Positions 17,553 to 25,490 are shown, counted from the stretch's first letter. The stretch: DNA of 33,379 nt from Burkholderiaceae bacterium (GCA_947482555.1 CANKKB010000005.1:1-33379), one strand, 5' to 3'. The notes: generated from the sequence alone by a model not told the origin. Numbers and translations are program-made.

Positions 17553-17936
17553 TTAAACCAAGGCTAAAGCCTCGATCTCAATTAAAAAACCATGATGCAA
17601 TTCGGGCACGGGAACTACGGCTCGTGCTGGCAGAGCGGCATCAGCCCATTGGGCATAGATTGTATTAAAAAGAGGCCAGTATTTAATATCAGTAATGTAA
17701 ACACGTACCTGTACTAGGTTCTCGATCCTCGAACTGGCTGCTTCTAATGCGGCCTGTAGGTTAATCAATACTTGATTGGCTTGATCTTCAAAGCTAGCGG
17801 AATTCAATTGCTGGCCTGCTGCTGTAATCGGTAGTTGTCCGGAAATAAAGGCCATCCCATTGCTAACCACGACATGGCTGTAATGCCCTCCCGGAGGGGC
17901 CATCGTCTTTGGATTGCAGTACTTAATCTTTGACAT
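17553..17936 (-). CDS. RidA-family enamine/imine deaminase
   Basis: 127 residues. RidA/YjgF fold: HYSHVVVSNGMAFISGQLP at the start, FEDQANQVLINLQAALEAASSRIENLVQVRVYITD in the middle, and LPARAVVPVPEL...FLIEIEALA at the end, with the conserved Arg of the PAR motif. RidA proteins hydrolyse reactive 2-aminoacrylate and related imines formed by PLP enzymes. ATG 17936 is preferred over TTG 17942. It follows the D-serine dehydratase-like gene by six bases, which is a sensible pairing because that enzyme type releases such an intermediate. Confidence 0.9.
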   Translation of the reverse strand: MSKIKYCNPKTMAPPGGHYSHVVVSNGMAFISGQLPITAAGQQLNSASFEDQANQVLINLQAALEAASSRIENLVQVRVYITDIKYWPLFNTIYAQWADAALPARAVVPVPELHHGFLIEIEALALV

Positions 17937-17942
17937 CAGCAA

Positions 17943-19079
17943 TTACCAGCCATAAAAACGCTCCCATGCGGGGCCAATCACATACTGATCATTAATGGGA
18001 TGGTAGGTAGGAAATTGGGCTCCGGTTGCACAAGCATGATTAGGCAAAATGCGTAATTGTGTACCCACGGGAAAGCGGGATGTGATGGCTTGATCGTTAT
18101 CTGTCTTAACTTGGCTTAAGATGCCGTGCTCCTGATTTGCGGCGATGAGTTGATAACCCTCAATTACGATGCCACTTGCATCGCAAACTTGCCCATATCC
18201 ATAATCAGTTAATTGTTTTTGCGTGCCTCGATCGCGGCTCATTGCCATCCATCCTGCGTCTACAATTGCCCACCCTTTATCTACTTGGTGGCCAATCACA
18301 GTAGTTAAAACACTGAGCGCAATATCGTTTATAGAACATACTCCCACGTTTGACATTACTAAATCATAAAAAACATATACTCCCGCTCTTACTTCAGTTA
18401 CGCCCTCGAGCTGCTGTGCTGATAGTGCAGTGGGGGTTGAGCCAATGCTGACATTGGGGCATGGTAGGCCAGCAGCGCGCAGTCGGCTTGCTGCCAGTAC
18501 ACAAAGATTACGCTCTTGTTCAGCCAACATTTGTAGTGCGGCTGGGGTATTGAGGTCATAACTTGAGCCAGCATGGGTCATTACTCCGCCTAAGGTTTTT
18601 TTATGCCGATTCAAAATGTGGCCAATAGTAATTAATTCTTCGCCCTCGGGCTTCACACCTGAGCGATGACCATCCGTATCAATTTCAATCCAAACTTCAA
18701 AGGGCAATTTATGTGCCGCAGAGTAAGCCATGATGGCAGATGCAGACTCAACACTATCCGCAATAATTTTTAAAGCACATCCCCGCTGTATTAATGCAGC
18801 TGCCTGGTTTAATTTTGGCGCAACCATGCCTACTGCATACAAAATATCGTTGATACCAGCAGCAAAAAATTGCTCCGCTTCTTTAAGGGTGGAGACAGTA
18901 ATCCCTTTAGCCCCAGCAGCAATTTGAGCTTGAGCAATAGCAATACATTTTGTGGTTTTTACATGAGGCCTAAAGGCAACGCCCAAATGATTCATGCGTT
19001 GCTGCATCGTTTGAATATTGTGCGTCATCCGAGTTGTATCGACTAATGCCGCGGGCGTAGTCAGCTCATGGAAGTGCAT
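17943..19079 (-). CDS. DSD1-family PLP enzyme (D-serine dehydratase / D-threonine aldolase type)
   Basis: 378 residues, fold-type III (alanine-racemase-like barrel). Near the N-terminus FRPHVKTTKC holds the PLP-binding lysine, followed by GITVSTLKEAEQF; THAGSSYD and VSIGSTPTA form the phosphate site. The C-terminal ILPNHACATGAQF contains the His/Cys zinc-site pair typical of eukaryotic-type D-serine dehydratases and D-threonine aldolases. Reaction is therefore D-serine to pyruvate plus ammonia, or aldol cleavage of D-threonine. RidA downstream argues for the deaminase option (inference). Its ATG overlaps the peroxiredoxin stop by one base. Confidence 0.88.
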   Translation of the reverse strand: MHFHELTTPAALVDTTRMTHNIQTMQQRMNHLGVAFRPHVKTTKCIAIAQAQIAAGAKGITVSTLKEAEQFFAAGINDILYAVGMVAPKLNQAAALIQRGCALKIIADSVESASAIMAYSAAHKLPFEVWIEIDTDGHRSGVKPEGEELITIGHILNRHKKTLGGVMTHAGSSYDLNTPAALQMLAEQERNLCVLAASRLRAAGLPCPNVSIGSTPTALSAQQLEGVTEVRAGVYVFYDLVMSNVGVCSINDIALSVLTTVIGHQVDKGWAIVDAGWMAMSRDRGTQKQLTDYGYGQVCDASGIVIEGYQLIAANQEHGILSQVKTDNDQAITSRFPVGTQLRILPNHACATGAQFPTYHPINDQYVIGPAWERFYGW

Positions 19080-19639
19080 TATTCAATTTTTTGCTTTAAA
19101 TAGTTGATAACCCAAGCTGCATCGCTATCGCTTGGAAATATAGGGTAGTGCACGGCTTCAATTACGCCATTATTGACAATCAGCGTTACTCGCTTTAATA
19201 AAGTCATTCCTGCAGCAACAAAGGAGGGCATATTTAATGCTTTTTGAAATTGATAATTCATATCGCTCACAATTGGAAAAGGGAGATGCAAGCGCTCGGC
19301 CATTTCTTTTTGATATTCCGGCGTTTGTACGCTAAGGCCCAGTACCGCTGCGTTCAGTGCTTGAAGTTCTTGGTAATGATCTCTAAATGAACAGCTTTGG
19401 GGGGTGCATCCCCTCGCGCCTGGAATTTGATCCCAGCCATCGGGCAGAGCTATATTGGGCTGCCCCGTCATTGGATAACAATAGATGACTAACTTACCTC
19501 CAACCTCGCTTAGTGTAATCGTCTCGCCATTCGTAGCGCTTAATGAGACTGCCGGAAGCCGCATTCCTATTAAATGATTAGTTGCACCGTCATCTTGAGG
19601 AATAGGCAGATCTGCGGGCAGTTGATTGTAGTTAGTCAT
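19079..19639 (-). CDS. Peroxiredoxin (AhpC/TSA family)
   Basis: 186 residues, thioredoxin fold. Family blocks: VSLSATNGETITLSEVGGKLVIYCYPMTG, then GARGCTPQSCSFRDHYQ with a Cys-x4-Cys pair in the active-site region, LNAAVLGLSVQTPEYQKEMAERLHLPFPIVSD, and MTLLKRVTLIVNNG. The sequence resembles Prx-Q/thioredoxin-dependent peroxidases, although the usual TPGCT is RGCTP here. Reduces peroxides. Third-to-last step in the minus-strand operon 19966-17553. Confidence 0.85.
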   Translation of the reverse strand: MTNYNQLPADLPIPQDDGATNHLIGMRLPAVSLSATNGETITLSEVGGKLVIYCYPMTGQPNIALPDGWDQIPGARGCTPQSCSFRDHYQELQALNAAVLGLSVQTPEYQKEMAERLHLPFPIVSDMNYQFQKALNMPSFVAAGMTLLKRVTLIVNNGVIEAVHYPIFPSDSDAAWVINYLKQKIE

Positions 19640-19657
19640 GACAAATTTAAATGTAAG

Positions 19658-19966
19658 TTACGCCTTTGGATTCATGCGATAAAAGACCAATAAGTCATTT
19701 CTTTGAATCGGTTCAGCTAGATCGGCCTGAATATCGTTCAAGAAAGCGGCAAAGTCAGCGGTATCTTCTAGGGAAGCTGCATCGGCTGCATTTTCCCAAA
19801 TACCAAAGCCTTCAATATTATTTTGCGCTTGATTACCAACAATAATGACATCGTGTAGATCGGGGTGATGTGCCATGACTTGCTCTGCAAATTGATGATA
19901 GCGATCGCATACTTTTTTGAAGGACCCTGGCTTTGATTTTAGTGATATGTGGCCAACATGTGACAT
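19658..19966 (-). CDS. Antibiotic-biosynthesis-monooxygenase-like small protein
   Basis: 102 residues resembling the dimeric alpha/beta-barrel (ABM/EthD-type) fold: VGHISLKSKPGSFKKVCDRYHQFAEQVMAHHPDLHDVIIV then GFGIWENAADAASLEDTADFAAFLNDI and a final strand DLLVFYRM. This pattern fits YgiN-like or EthD-like proteins that act on small aromatic or reactive compounds, but no catalytic residue can be assigned. First gene of the four-gene operon with peroxiredoxin, D-serine-dehydratase-like enzyme and RidA. Confidence 0.65.
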   Translation of the reverse strand: MSHVGHISLKSKPGSFKKVCDRYHQFAEQVMAHHPDLHDVIIVGNQAQNNIEGFGIWENAADAASLEDTADFAAFLNDIQADLAEPIQRNDLLVFYRMNPKA

Positions 19967-20093
19967 AGATATGCTTTCTTTAAGTTAGTAATAAAATTGC
20001 TCGGTGGATCAATTTAAGGGTGATTGACTACTTTACTATAGGAATGCTATCGGCAACTTAATCCAGGGCACTATTAATCTTAAATCTCAACTA

Positions 20094-20498
20094 ATGAATA
20101 TTACCTATTCCCGTGCAACCCAAATTTCTGTTAAAGAAGCGATTGATCTTTATGTTAGATCGACACTTAGTGAAAGGCGCCCAATTCATAGTCATCAGAT
20201 ATTTGAGAATATGTTCAAGCATGCCAATTTAATCGTCTCTGCATGGGATGAGGATAAGCTCGTTGGTATTGCCCGCTCATTAACCGATTTCTCCCATGTT
20301 ACCTATTTATCAGACTTAGCGGTAGATGTTCAATACCAAAAGATGGGTATTGGGAAAGGGCTAATAGAAGGGACGAAATTGAATCTAGAGCCTGGGTATA
20401 TGTTGGTTCTGCTGGCCGCACCTAAAGCAAGGGAATACTATGGGCCTCTTGGCTTCGAACAGCACCCAAGCGCGTGGGTACTTAAGAAAGCGCTTTAA
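20094..20498 (+). CDS. GNAT-family N-acetyltransferase
   Basis: 134 residues with the GNAT core: LIVSAWDEDKLVGIARSLTDFSHVTYLSDLAVDVQYQKMGIGKGLIEGT, where VQYQKMGIGKGL is the acetyl-CoA-binding Q/RxxGxG/A motif, and a C-terminal YYGPLGFEQHPSAWVL. Similar small GNATs act on diverse amines; no substrate is inferred. Weak ribosome site. Convergent with the TlpA-like gene. Confidence 0.88.
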   Translation: MNITYSRATQISVKEAIDLYVRSTLSERRPIHSHQIFENMFKHANLIVSAWDEDKLVGIARSLTDFSHVTYLSDLAVDVQYQKMGIGKGLIEGTKLNLEPGYMLVLLAAPKAREYYGPLGFEQHPSAWVLKKAL

Positions 20499-20525
20499 AT
20501 ACGATGAACATCATCTAGCGTATTT
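20497..20525. terminator. Putative bidirectional terminator
   Basis: AAATACG and CGTATTT pair across a 15-base loop holding a smaller GATG/CATC stem, between two convergent genes; A/T-rich on both outer sides. Confidence 0.4.
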
Positions 20526-21005
20526 AATTAATTCTGCATAATCTTCTTCAAAAACCTCACCAACTTCTTTATAAATCAACTTATTTTTTGAGTCGATAAT
20601 CAGCAGTACGGGTACTCCACGAATTTTGCCAATTGCTTGATTGAGCTCAGCTGTCATCATTGCCGCCGGAAAACTATATTGGTTTTGTCGCATATATTCT
20701 TTGGCAATGGCCGGCGTTTTATCAATGGAAATAGTTAGGATATTCATTGATCCAGGAGAGATTTGCTTCGAGAATTTTTCTAGGTAGGTATTTTGGCGCT
20801 TACAAAATGGACACCATGATGCCCATAATTGAATGAGCGTATTTTTTGTATTATTTTTGGGGATTTCAAAATAAGTGCCATCTAGGGTTTGTATCTTTTC
20901 TAACGGCAGTGTTTGACCAATCTCGATTGCTATTACTGCGCTCGGAATTGCAAAAGAAGCGATAAAAATAAAAACAGCAATACGAGTTTTGATTGGCCTT
21001 AGCAT
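20511..21005 (-). CDS. TlpA/thioredoxin-like exported oxidoreductase
   Basis: 164 residues with an N-terminal membrane segment (RIAVFIFIASFAIPSAVIAI) placing the domain in the periplasm. The TlpA-like domain shows LIQLWASWCPFCKRQNTYLEKF with the CPFC redox pair, ILTISIDKTPAIAKEYM, and RGVPVLLIIDSKNKLIYKEVGEV with the conserved cis-Pro. Probably a disulphide reductase or cytochrome-maturation helper; c-type cytochromes are encoded nearby (22092-24000), so a link is possible but they are separated by another gene. Confidence 0.85.
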   Translation of the reverse strand: MLRPIKTRIAVFIFIASFAIPSAVIAIEIGQTLPLEKIQTLDGTYFEIPKNNTKNTLIQLWASWCPFCKRQNTYLEKFSKQISPGSMNILTISIDKTPAIAKEYMRQNQYSFPAAMMTAELNQAIGKIRGVPVLLIIDSKNKLIYKEVGEVFEEDYAELIKYAR

Positions 21006-21154
21006 TTTGGGTATTGAAATAGAGTCGATTCAATTGACACATTAACTAATGCTTAATGTACTCCAAAAGACACCGCCAAAAGAAAAAATCTGTATGGGCA
21101 GCGCAATATTGGCATTCGGTAAGGCGACACTAATCCAAACAGGCCCATGAAGTC

Positions 21155-21991
21155 TCAAATAATTGGCGCAACTTCTGCTCCATGAGGTCTTTTATATCGG
21201 TTATAAGACCACATATATTGATTTGGTTTGGAGATGATCATCTCCTCAAAATATTGATTCATCAGACCACAGGCTTCGTCTAAACATAAGGGGTAGCTTT
21301 CTATCATTAGCCGAGTCTTTATGAGCCAACCTTTACCAAGCCTAAGCCTTTCGGCGCTGACGAAAAGCGTAGCCACATTGGGTTGTCGAGCTAATTTTGC
21401 TGGAAAGGAAGTGGTGTAAGCGTATTGATTAAAAAATTTAGCCCAGACTCCATCTCCTGCGCTAGGGACCTGATCAGCGAGGATACCAACCACCTCGCTC
21501 TTCAGTAATGCGCGTTTGATTTTGCGCACACCACTAAGATTTGCTTCAACAAATTCCATTTGGGGATGCTGACGTAATTTAAGTATTAACCTATTAAGCC
21601 AGAGTTTTCGGGACGGACGGTACATTACAGTAGCTCTCATGTGCTGAGCAAAAATTCTTGGCACTATTTCAAAACCGCCTAAATGGGTGGCTAAGATAAT
21701 TAAGCCCCCATCACTTTTAGACAATGCAATAATTTGCTTCAAGTGTTCAACGCTTGTTTTTACGATAGATGCTTTGGGGTGCCCCCAGATCCATAAAGTA
21801 TCGGCATAAATCATTCCGGATTCGATAGCTGCTCTCCAGGGGCTAGATTTAAAGCCGGAGTAATGTGCCGCACTGAGGTGATTTTTATTTAAGCGCCTTC
21901 GATAATGCGCAGAGCTTAAATAAACTGACAACCCTATGCCGGCTCCCATGACCTGCAAAACAGCCAAAGGTAGGGCACTAAAAAGACTCAA
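21155..21991 (-). CDS. LpxL-like lysophospholipid/lipid A acyltransferase
   Basis: 278 residues. HtrB/LpxL superfamily: ILATHLGGFEIVPRIFA contains HX4E; then ATVMYRPSRKLWLNRLIL, SGVRKIKRALLKSEVVGILADQVPSAGDGVWAKFFNQYAYTT (conserved DQxP with G), and C-terminal NQYMWSYNRYKRP (compare W-x-R-F-K-x-R-P). An N-terminal hydrophobic helix anchors it to the membrane. Second family member in the window, beside the one at 597-1490. The DNA immediately upstream (22051 onward) is the first decayed tRNA remnant, so this gene marks the left edge of the cassette region. Confidence 0.85.
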   Translation of the reverse strand: MSLFSALPLAVLQVMGAGIGLSVYLSSAHYRRRLNKNHLSAAHYSGFKSSPWRAAIESGMIYADTLWIWGHPKASIVKTSVEHLKQIIALSKSDGGLIILATHLGGFEIVPRIFAQHMRATVMYRPSRKLWLNRLILKLRQHPQMEFVEANLSGVRKIKRALLKSEVVGILADQVPSAGDGVWAKFFNQYAYTTSFPAKLARQPNVATLFVSAERLRLGKGWLIKTRLMIESYPLCLDEACGLMNQYFEEMIISKPNQYMWSYNRYKRPHGAEVAPII

Positions 21992-22050
21992 TATGAATTA
22001 CAACATTGGCCATTCTAGACCTTATAAGAATAACTGCTTAAAGACGGTTT

Positions 22051-22095
22051 TGAGGTGCCGGGCTGAATCGAACCGCTGACACAAAGATTTTTTAT
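22051..22095 (-). repeat. Decayed tRNA(Phe) 3'-end copy (copy 0)
   Basis: Reads on the plus strand as GAGGTGCCGGGCTGAATCG then AACCGCTGACACAAAG and a T run, matching copy A (24244-24288) along nearly its whole length with substitutions and one deletion: the GAATCGAACC T-loop block and GACACAA are intact. A CGGTTTT just left of it may be what remains of the terminator. It touches the stop of the cytochrome c gene. The mutations suggest an old integration scar. Confidence 0.6.
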
Positions 22096-22481
22096 TCAGT
22101 CTTTTGGCGCTTAGCAATTTCTCTATTGATTTCCTCAAGCATAGATTTATTTGGCGAGATCCAATAGCCTCCTGATTTATTCACCATGTAAGTTAATGCT
22201 TCAGAAAATTGCTCAACTGATAACTCTTTCTTGCCACCTCTTAGCGGCATTGCTCTTACGCCTACATAACCATGTGCAGTAATGATTATCTGTCCTTCGC
22301 TAATTAATTTTTTCCAAGCATTTTGATCGCCTATTTTTGGAGCATTTGCGACTCCTGAGCTATGGCAAGCAGCACAGACCTCTTTATAAATGTGTGCGCC
22401 ACTAGCATTTTTTTCTTTGGCAAAAATAGACGTGGAAAAAACTAGGGTAATGATTAAGCATAGGGTGAATTGAATCTTCAT
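22092..22481 (-). CDS. Small c-type cytochrome
   Basis: 129 residues with signal peptide (FTLCLIITLVFSTSIFAKE). A single haem-binding CAACH, then NAPKIGDQNAWKKLI and a MPLRGG block giving the axial Met, as in cytochrome c5-like class I proteins. Last gene of the minus-strand cytochrome operon; ends at the decayed tRNA remnant. Probably an electron acceptor or donor for the SHP/DHC system. Confidence 0.88.
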   Translation of the reverse strand: MKIQFTLCLIITLVFSTSIFAKEKNASGAHIYKEVCAACHSSGVANAPKIGDQNAWKKLISEGQIIITAHGYVGVRAMPLRGGKKELSVEQFSEALTYMVNKSGGYWISPNKSMLEEINREIAKRQKTE

Positions 22482-22506
22482 TAATAAAGCCTTAAAACGA
22501 CAATAA

Positions 22507-23154
22507 TTATTGAGTTAATGTAGGTAAAGAGCCGCTGACTACGAGATAAAAACAATACGTCCATACGATAGCTAGACCAGTGCCAACCCAATACATTGGG
22601 TACCGAATTGCTTGCTCTGGCATGCCTTGTTTATTTCCAGTAACCATAGCCCTCACTAAATTTTCTTTTTGTAAAAAGCTCATGATGATTGCAGCGGCTA
22701 TATGAATCACAACAATAATTAACGTGAGATTGGCAATTGCTTCATGTGCTCCGTTCATGAGGTCCCCAAGAAACTCTCTGACGCTCCAATAGCCGGTTAA
22801 GCCAATGAGTAGGATCAACACCATCAATGAAATCATTGCCAAAGCGCCCGCGGGATTATGTCCAATCCCAGGATGTTGGTTGCCTGTTAATAGTGACTTG
22901 ATATGACAAATCGTTTCTACAGGGCCTTTAATAAACTGAGTAAAACGAGCATACTTAGTGCCAACTATTCCCCAAATGATTCTAAACAGCACTAAGGCGC
23001 AAGCGGAGTACCCAAACGCATAGTGAATCATTTGCTGCGCCTCACTTTCAGAAGTGAGCCAAGCGCCCGTAAATGAAACCACCAAAAGCCAATGAAAGAC
23101 TCGGACAGGAAAATCCCAAACTAGAACTGTTTGTTTTGGCTTAGAAGAAATCAT
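22507..23154 (-). CDS. Cytochrome b561-like membrane protein
   Basis: 215 residues, four or five helices. Starts VLVWDFPVRVFHWLLVVSF with the conserved His of the hydrogenase-type/b561 cytochrome b fold, followed by HYAFGYSACALVLFRIIWGIVG, HNPAGALAMISLMVLILLIGLTGY and AHEAIANLTLIIVVIHIAAAIIMS with histidines for two b haems. Standard partner of DHC and SHP, taking quinol electrons to the periplasmic cytochromes. Start overlaps the DHC stop by four bases. Confidence 0.9.
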   Translation of the reverse strand: MISSKPKQTVLVWDFPVRVFHWLLVVSFTGAWLTSESEAQQMIHYAFGYSACALVLFRIIWGIVGTKYARFTQFIKGPVETICHIKSLLTGNQHPGIGHNPAGALAMISLMVLILLIGLTGYWSVREFLGDLMNGAHEAIANLTLIIVVIHIAAAIIMSFLQKENLVRAMVTGNKQGMPEQAIRYPMYWVGTGLAIVWTYCFYLVVSGSLPTLTQ

Positions 23155-23609
23155 TTTGCTGGTATCCGAATATTGTCTTCATTAAAAATGCCTTTGGCGG
23201 CATCCGTATGACAAGCAGCACAATTGGCTGGACTCTTAACCCCCGCTCTTTTCCAGACCTCAGCCCTTACCTCATCATGCTTACGAATAAACCAAGCAGT
23301 TTTAGTGATGCGATTCTCTGGAGCAAAAGCCGCATACTTTTGCTTTGTAGCGGCATTTTTAAGTAGCCACTGAGTAATTTCAGATTCAGTTTTCGCATCA
23401 AGGCTTGCGTCTGTACCAAAATGCTTATCCAGACCAGACATGATATTTTGCCAATTCTTCTGAGTCAATAATCCGGGCGGGTATGCCATGTGACAGCTAG
23501 CACACTCTGCCTCATATGACTTAGGAGTATCAGCTGGCATGGCCATTCTTGCTGCAGAAGCTGGTATTGCTAATAAGGCTAATAATGATAGGAGAAAGTA
23601 GGTTTTCAT
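23151..23609 (-). CDS. Dihaem cytochrome c (DHC type)
   Basis: 152 residues with signal peptide and two haem-binding motifs, CASCH near the N-terminus (ECASCHMAYPPGLL) and CAACH near the C-terminus (ANCAACHTDAAKG). The spacing and IMSGLDKHFGTDASLD region fit the DHC family that reduces SHP. It lies between SHP and cytochrome b, the same order known from Rhodobacter-type shp clusters. Confidence 0.88.
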   Translation of the reverse strand: MKTYFLLSLLALLAIPASAARMAMPADTPKSYEAECASCHMAYPPGLLTQKNWQNIMSGLDKHFGTDASLDAKTESEITQWLLKNAATKQKYAAFAPENRITKTAWFIRKHDEVRAEVWKRAGVKSPANCAACHTDAAKGIFNEDNIRIPAK

Positions 23610-23616
23610 AAGCGCC

Positions 23617-24000
23617 CTATTTAACCGTCAATAGCCAAGAGAGTACATCGGCTTTTTCTTGGGCGGCGCACTCCCGACCGAGTACATCATTACAGTTGCG
23701 CTTAAACCACTTTTCAACCTTAGCTTGATCAGTAAATCTATCAAGGTTGCTATTGGGCGATAAAGGCTTAATAAGCTTACCTGTAACGATATGCTTGGTA
23801 TCGTGATTGGGGGGGGCTTCATGACAAGAAGCGCAACTCCACTCTTTGCCATGTTTCGCATTAAATAATTGTTCGCCGCGAGCTGAAGATGCCTTGCCGG
23901 ACTGAGACTCGTATCCCTTTAATAAATCTTGCGGGCTTGCTGCAACAGCCGCCCCAATTAAACCAAGAAATGCCAAAACTAAAACTATTTTTTTCTGCAT
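23617..24000 (-). CDS. SHP-type (DUF1924) cytochrome c
   Basis: 127 residues with signal peptide. One haem motif CASCH (WSCASCHEAPPNH), then LIKPLSPNSNLDRFTDQAKVEKWFKRNCNDVLGRECAAQEKADVLSWLL. The WFKRNC-x6-EC block with its Cys pair and candidate Asn ligand is characteristic of sphaeroides haem protein (SHP), a high-spin cytochrome that binds oxygen or NO with displacement of Asn. First gene of the four-gene operon; an FNR-like box lies upstream at 24088-24101. Confidence 0.87.
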   Translation of the reverse strand: MQKKIVLVLAFLGLIGAAVAASPQDLLKGYESQSGKASSARGEQLFNAKHGKEWSCASCHEAPPNHDTKHIVTGKLIKPLSPNSNLDRFTDQAKVEKWFKRNCNDVLGRECAAQEKADVLSWLLTVK

Positions 24001-24087
24001 GCTACTTTATCCGATATATCTAACTTTTTAAGTATGCACTCATTAAGTGACGTAATATGAGTATTAAAATAATAATGAACTTCTTTC

Positions 24088-24101
24088 ATGATTTAGATCA
24101 A
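24088..24101. promoter_or_regulatory. FNR-like site upstream of the cytochrome operon
   Basis: ATGATTTAGATCAA; on the minus strand TTGAT-CTAA-ATCAT, nine of ten dyad bases correct. It is centred about 95 bases before the SHP start, suggesting control by oxygen or NO through an FNR/DNR-type regulator, in keeping with SHP biology. Confidence 0.55.
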
Positions 24102-24210
24102 ATAAAGTAGGGGTGTCTTAAACCACATTGACTAACGCAAATATGTGAACTAGATGCGTCCTTTTATATAGCATCATTGCACGCAAAAAATAACTTTGCG
24201 CCCCGCAAAT

Positions 24211-24234
24211 AAAAAACCACCCGCAGGTGGTTTT
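24211..24234 (-). terminator. Terminator of tRNA remnant copy A
   Basis: AACCACCCGCAGGTGGTT hairpin with a T run on the minus strand, nine bases beyond the CCA end of copy A. It can terminate minus-strand transcription coming from the EamA gene. Confidence 0.8.
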
Positions 24235-24243
24235 AATGTTTCT

Positions 24244-24288
24244 TGGTGGCCCGGGGCGGAATCGAACCACCGACACAAGGATTTTCAA
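24244..24288 (-). repeat. tRNA(Phe) 3'-half remnant, copy A
   Basis: On the minus strand this is the 3' part of a tRNA(Phe)-type gene: anticodon loop TTGAAAA (anticodon GAA), stem half, T arm GGTGG-TTCGATT-CCGCC, acceptor CCGGGCC, then ACCA. The 5' half of the tRNA is absent to the right. Identical over 45 bases to copy E (27935-27979). Interpreted as an integration-site (att) scar. Confidence 0.85.
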
Positions 24289-24473
24289 ATATTCTCCGAT
24301 AGGCCGCTTTCGCTTTGATTTCAAGGGCTTGAGTCACCAGTCTCGACTTGTCAAAAAATTGTGCGTCCTTGTGCCGGTCAAATTTGGCAATGAAATCAGA
24401 ATCATGCGAGGGGCAATTTTTCTGTGTGTGCAGATTGTGTTGCCATTCCTGCGCCAGTCAACCACCATAGTGT

Positions 24474-24504
24474 CTTGTAATGTCGTTTTAAACGACATTA
24501 CAAG
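24474..24504. repeat. 31-base perfect palindrome
   Basis: Two 15-base arms (CTTGTAATGTCGTTT and its complement) around a single T. The core ATGTCGTTTTAAACGACAT is the same as the element palindrome GTTGTTTWAAACAAC, but with a paired change (TTG to TCG on one side, CAA to CGA on the other). There is no T run, so it is unlikely to be an ordinary terminator; a dimeric protein-binding or recombination site fits better. Confidence 0.7.
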
Positions 24505-24566
24505 TTGCTAGAATCTAAGAAACGTCGCTTAAATAAACACTCAGCCAGAACAGGGGTCGCCTGACT

Positions 24567-25490
24567 CTATTTCTTATTAACTAACGAAACGCCTAAGACT
24601 GCGATAAGGCCGCCCACGGCCATTGAAATTAATATCGGCTCGCCAAGTAATATTGCCGAAAACAGAACACCAAATGCCGGAACCAAGTTAGTAAAAATTG
24701 CTGTGCGTGATGGTCCTACCGTTTGAATGCCTTGGTAATACCAAATAAATGGGAGAACAGTTCCAAAAGCACCTAAGTAGAAAACTGAAGTCCATACACG
24801 CCAATCTAGAAGCATCCAATCAATATCTTTGAACTCGCGAACAGCGCCAATACTTAAAAATACAAATCCCCATAAAGTGCTGTAAGTAGTGGTAACAATA
24901 GGTGAAAGCGTCTCTAAGACCTTGCGTGAAATTAATGTGCAAGTGGCCCAACTCAAAACAGCGCCAAGCATCATTAATTCGCCCAACCCAAGTGATTGAC
25001 TGATATCGGCAATGCCCCCAATCAAATCGCCACGCGTAATCACAACAATGGCGCCAAGAAGCGCAACCACGATGCCTATCCAACGACGCAAGCCAAGCCT
25101 CTCACTAAAAATGAGACCTGCCAAAATAGCAGTCACGATTGGAGTAAGACTTACAAATAAAGAGGTGCGCCCTGCAGGCACTCTTGCTAATGCGCCAAAA
25201 AAACAGATGTTGTAAAGAAAAATACCTGTAAAGCCTAAAACGGCAGTTAGCAATATTTGCTCGCGATTTAAGCGTGGCAACTTTCCTTCCATTTTTACCG
25301 CAACAATTACCAACAATATTGACGCAACAAAGAACCTGCCAAATGCCGCGGTCATTAATGGCAAGGACTGGGCCAGAAACCTTCCCGCGATAAAAGTTCC
25401 GCCCCAGAATGCAGCAACCATAACCAGCTTGAATGCCAGCAAAGGCGTCATTACTGAAAGATTGGCTATTTTCATTTTCGAAGAATACAT
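24567..25490 (-). CDS. EamA-family (DMT) exporter, cassette cargo
   Basis: 307 residues, ten hydrophobic helices in two EamA repeats (VMVAAFWGGTFIAGRFLAQ; LGAVLSWATCTLISRKVL). It shares AAFWGGTFIAGR with YdcZ/RhaT-like exporters. Substrate unknown. It lies between copies A and B of the tRNA remnant; minus-strand transcription from it runs into copy A and its terminator. Overlapping frames in this region are not credible. Confidence 0.87.
   Translation of the reverse strand: MYSSKMKIANLSVMTPLLAFKLVMVAAFWGGTFIAGRFLAQSLPLMTAAFGRFFVASILLVIVAVKMEGKLPRLNREQILLTAVLGFTGIFLYNICFFGALARVPAGRTSLFVSLTPIVTAILAGLIFSERLGLRRWIGIVVALLGAIVVITRGDLIGGIADISQSLGLGELMMLGAVLSWATCTLISRKVLETLSPIVTTTYSTLWGFVFLSIGAVREFKDIDWMLLDWRVWTSVFYLGAFGTVLPFIWYYQGIQTVGPSRTAIFTNLVPAFGVLFSAILLGEPILISMAVGGLIAVLGVSLVNKK

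Noticed and set aside
24227-24511. ORF with the [11 protein letters not shown] sequence; also 27918-28124 and 26599-26811
   Set aside because: These are translations of the tRNA 3' remnant and its terminator in a non-coding frame, a known kind of false protein.
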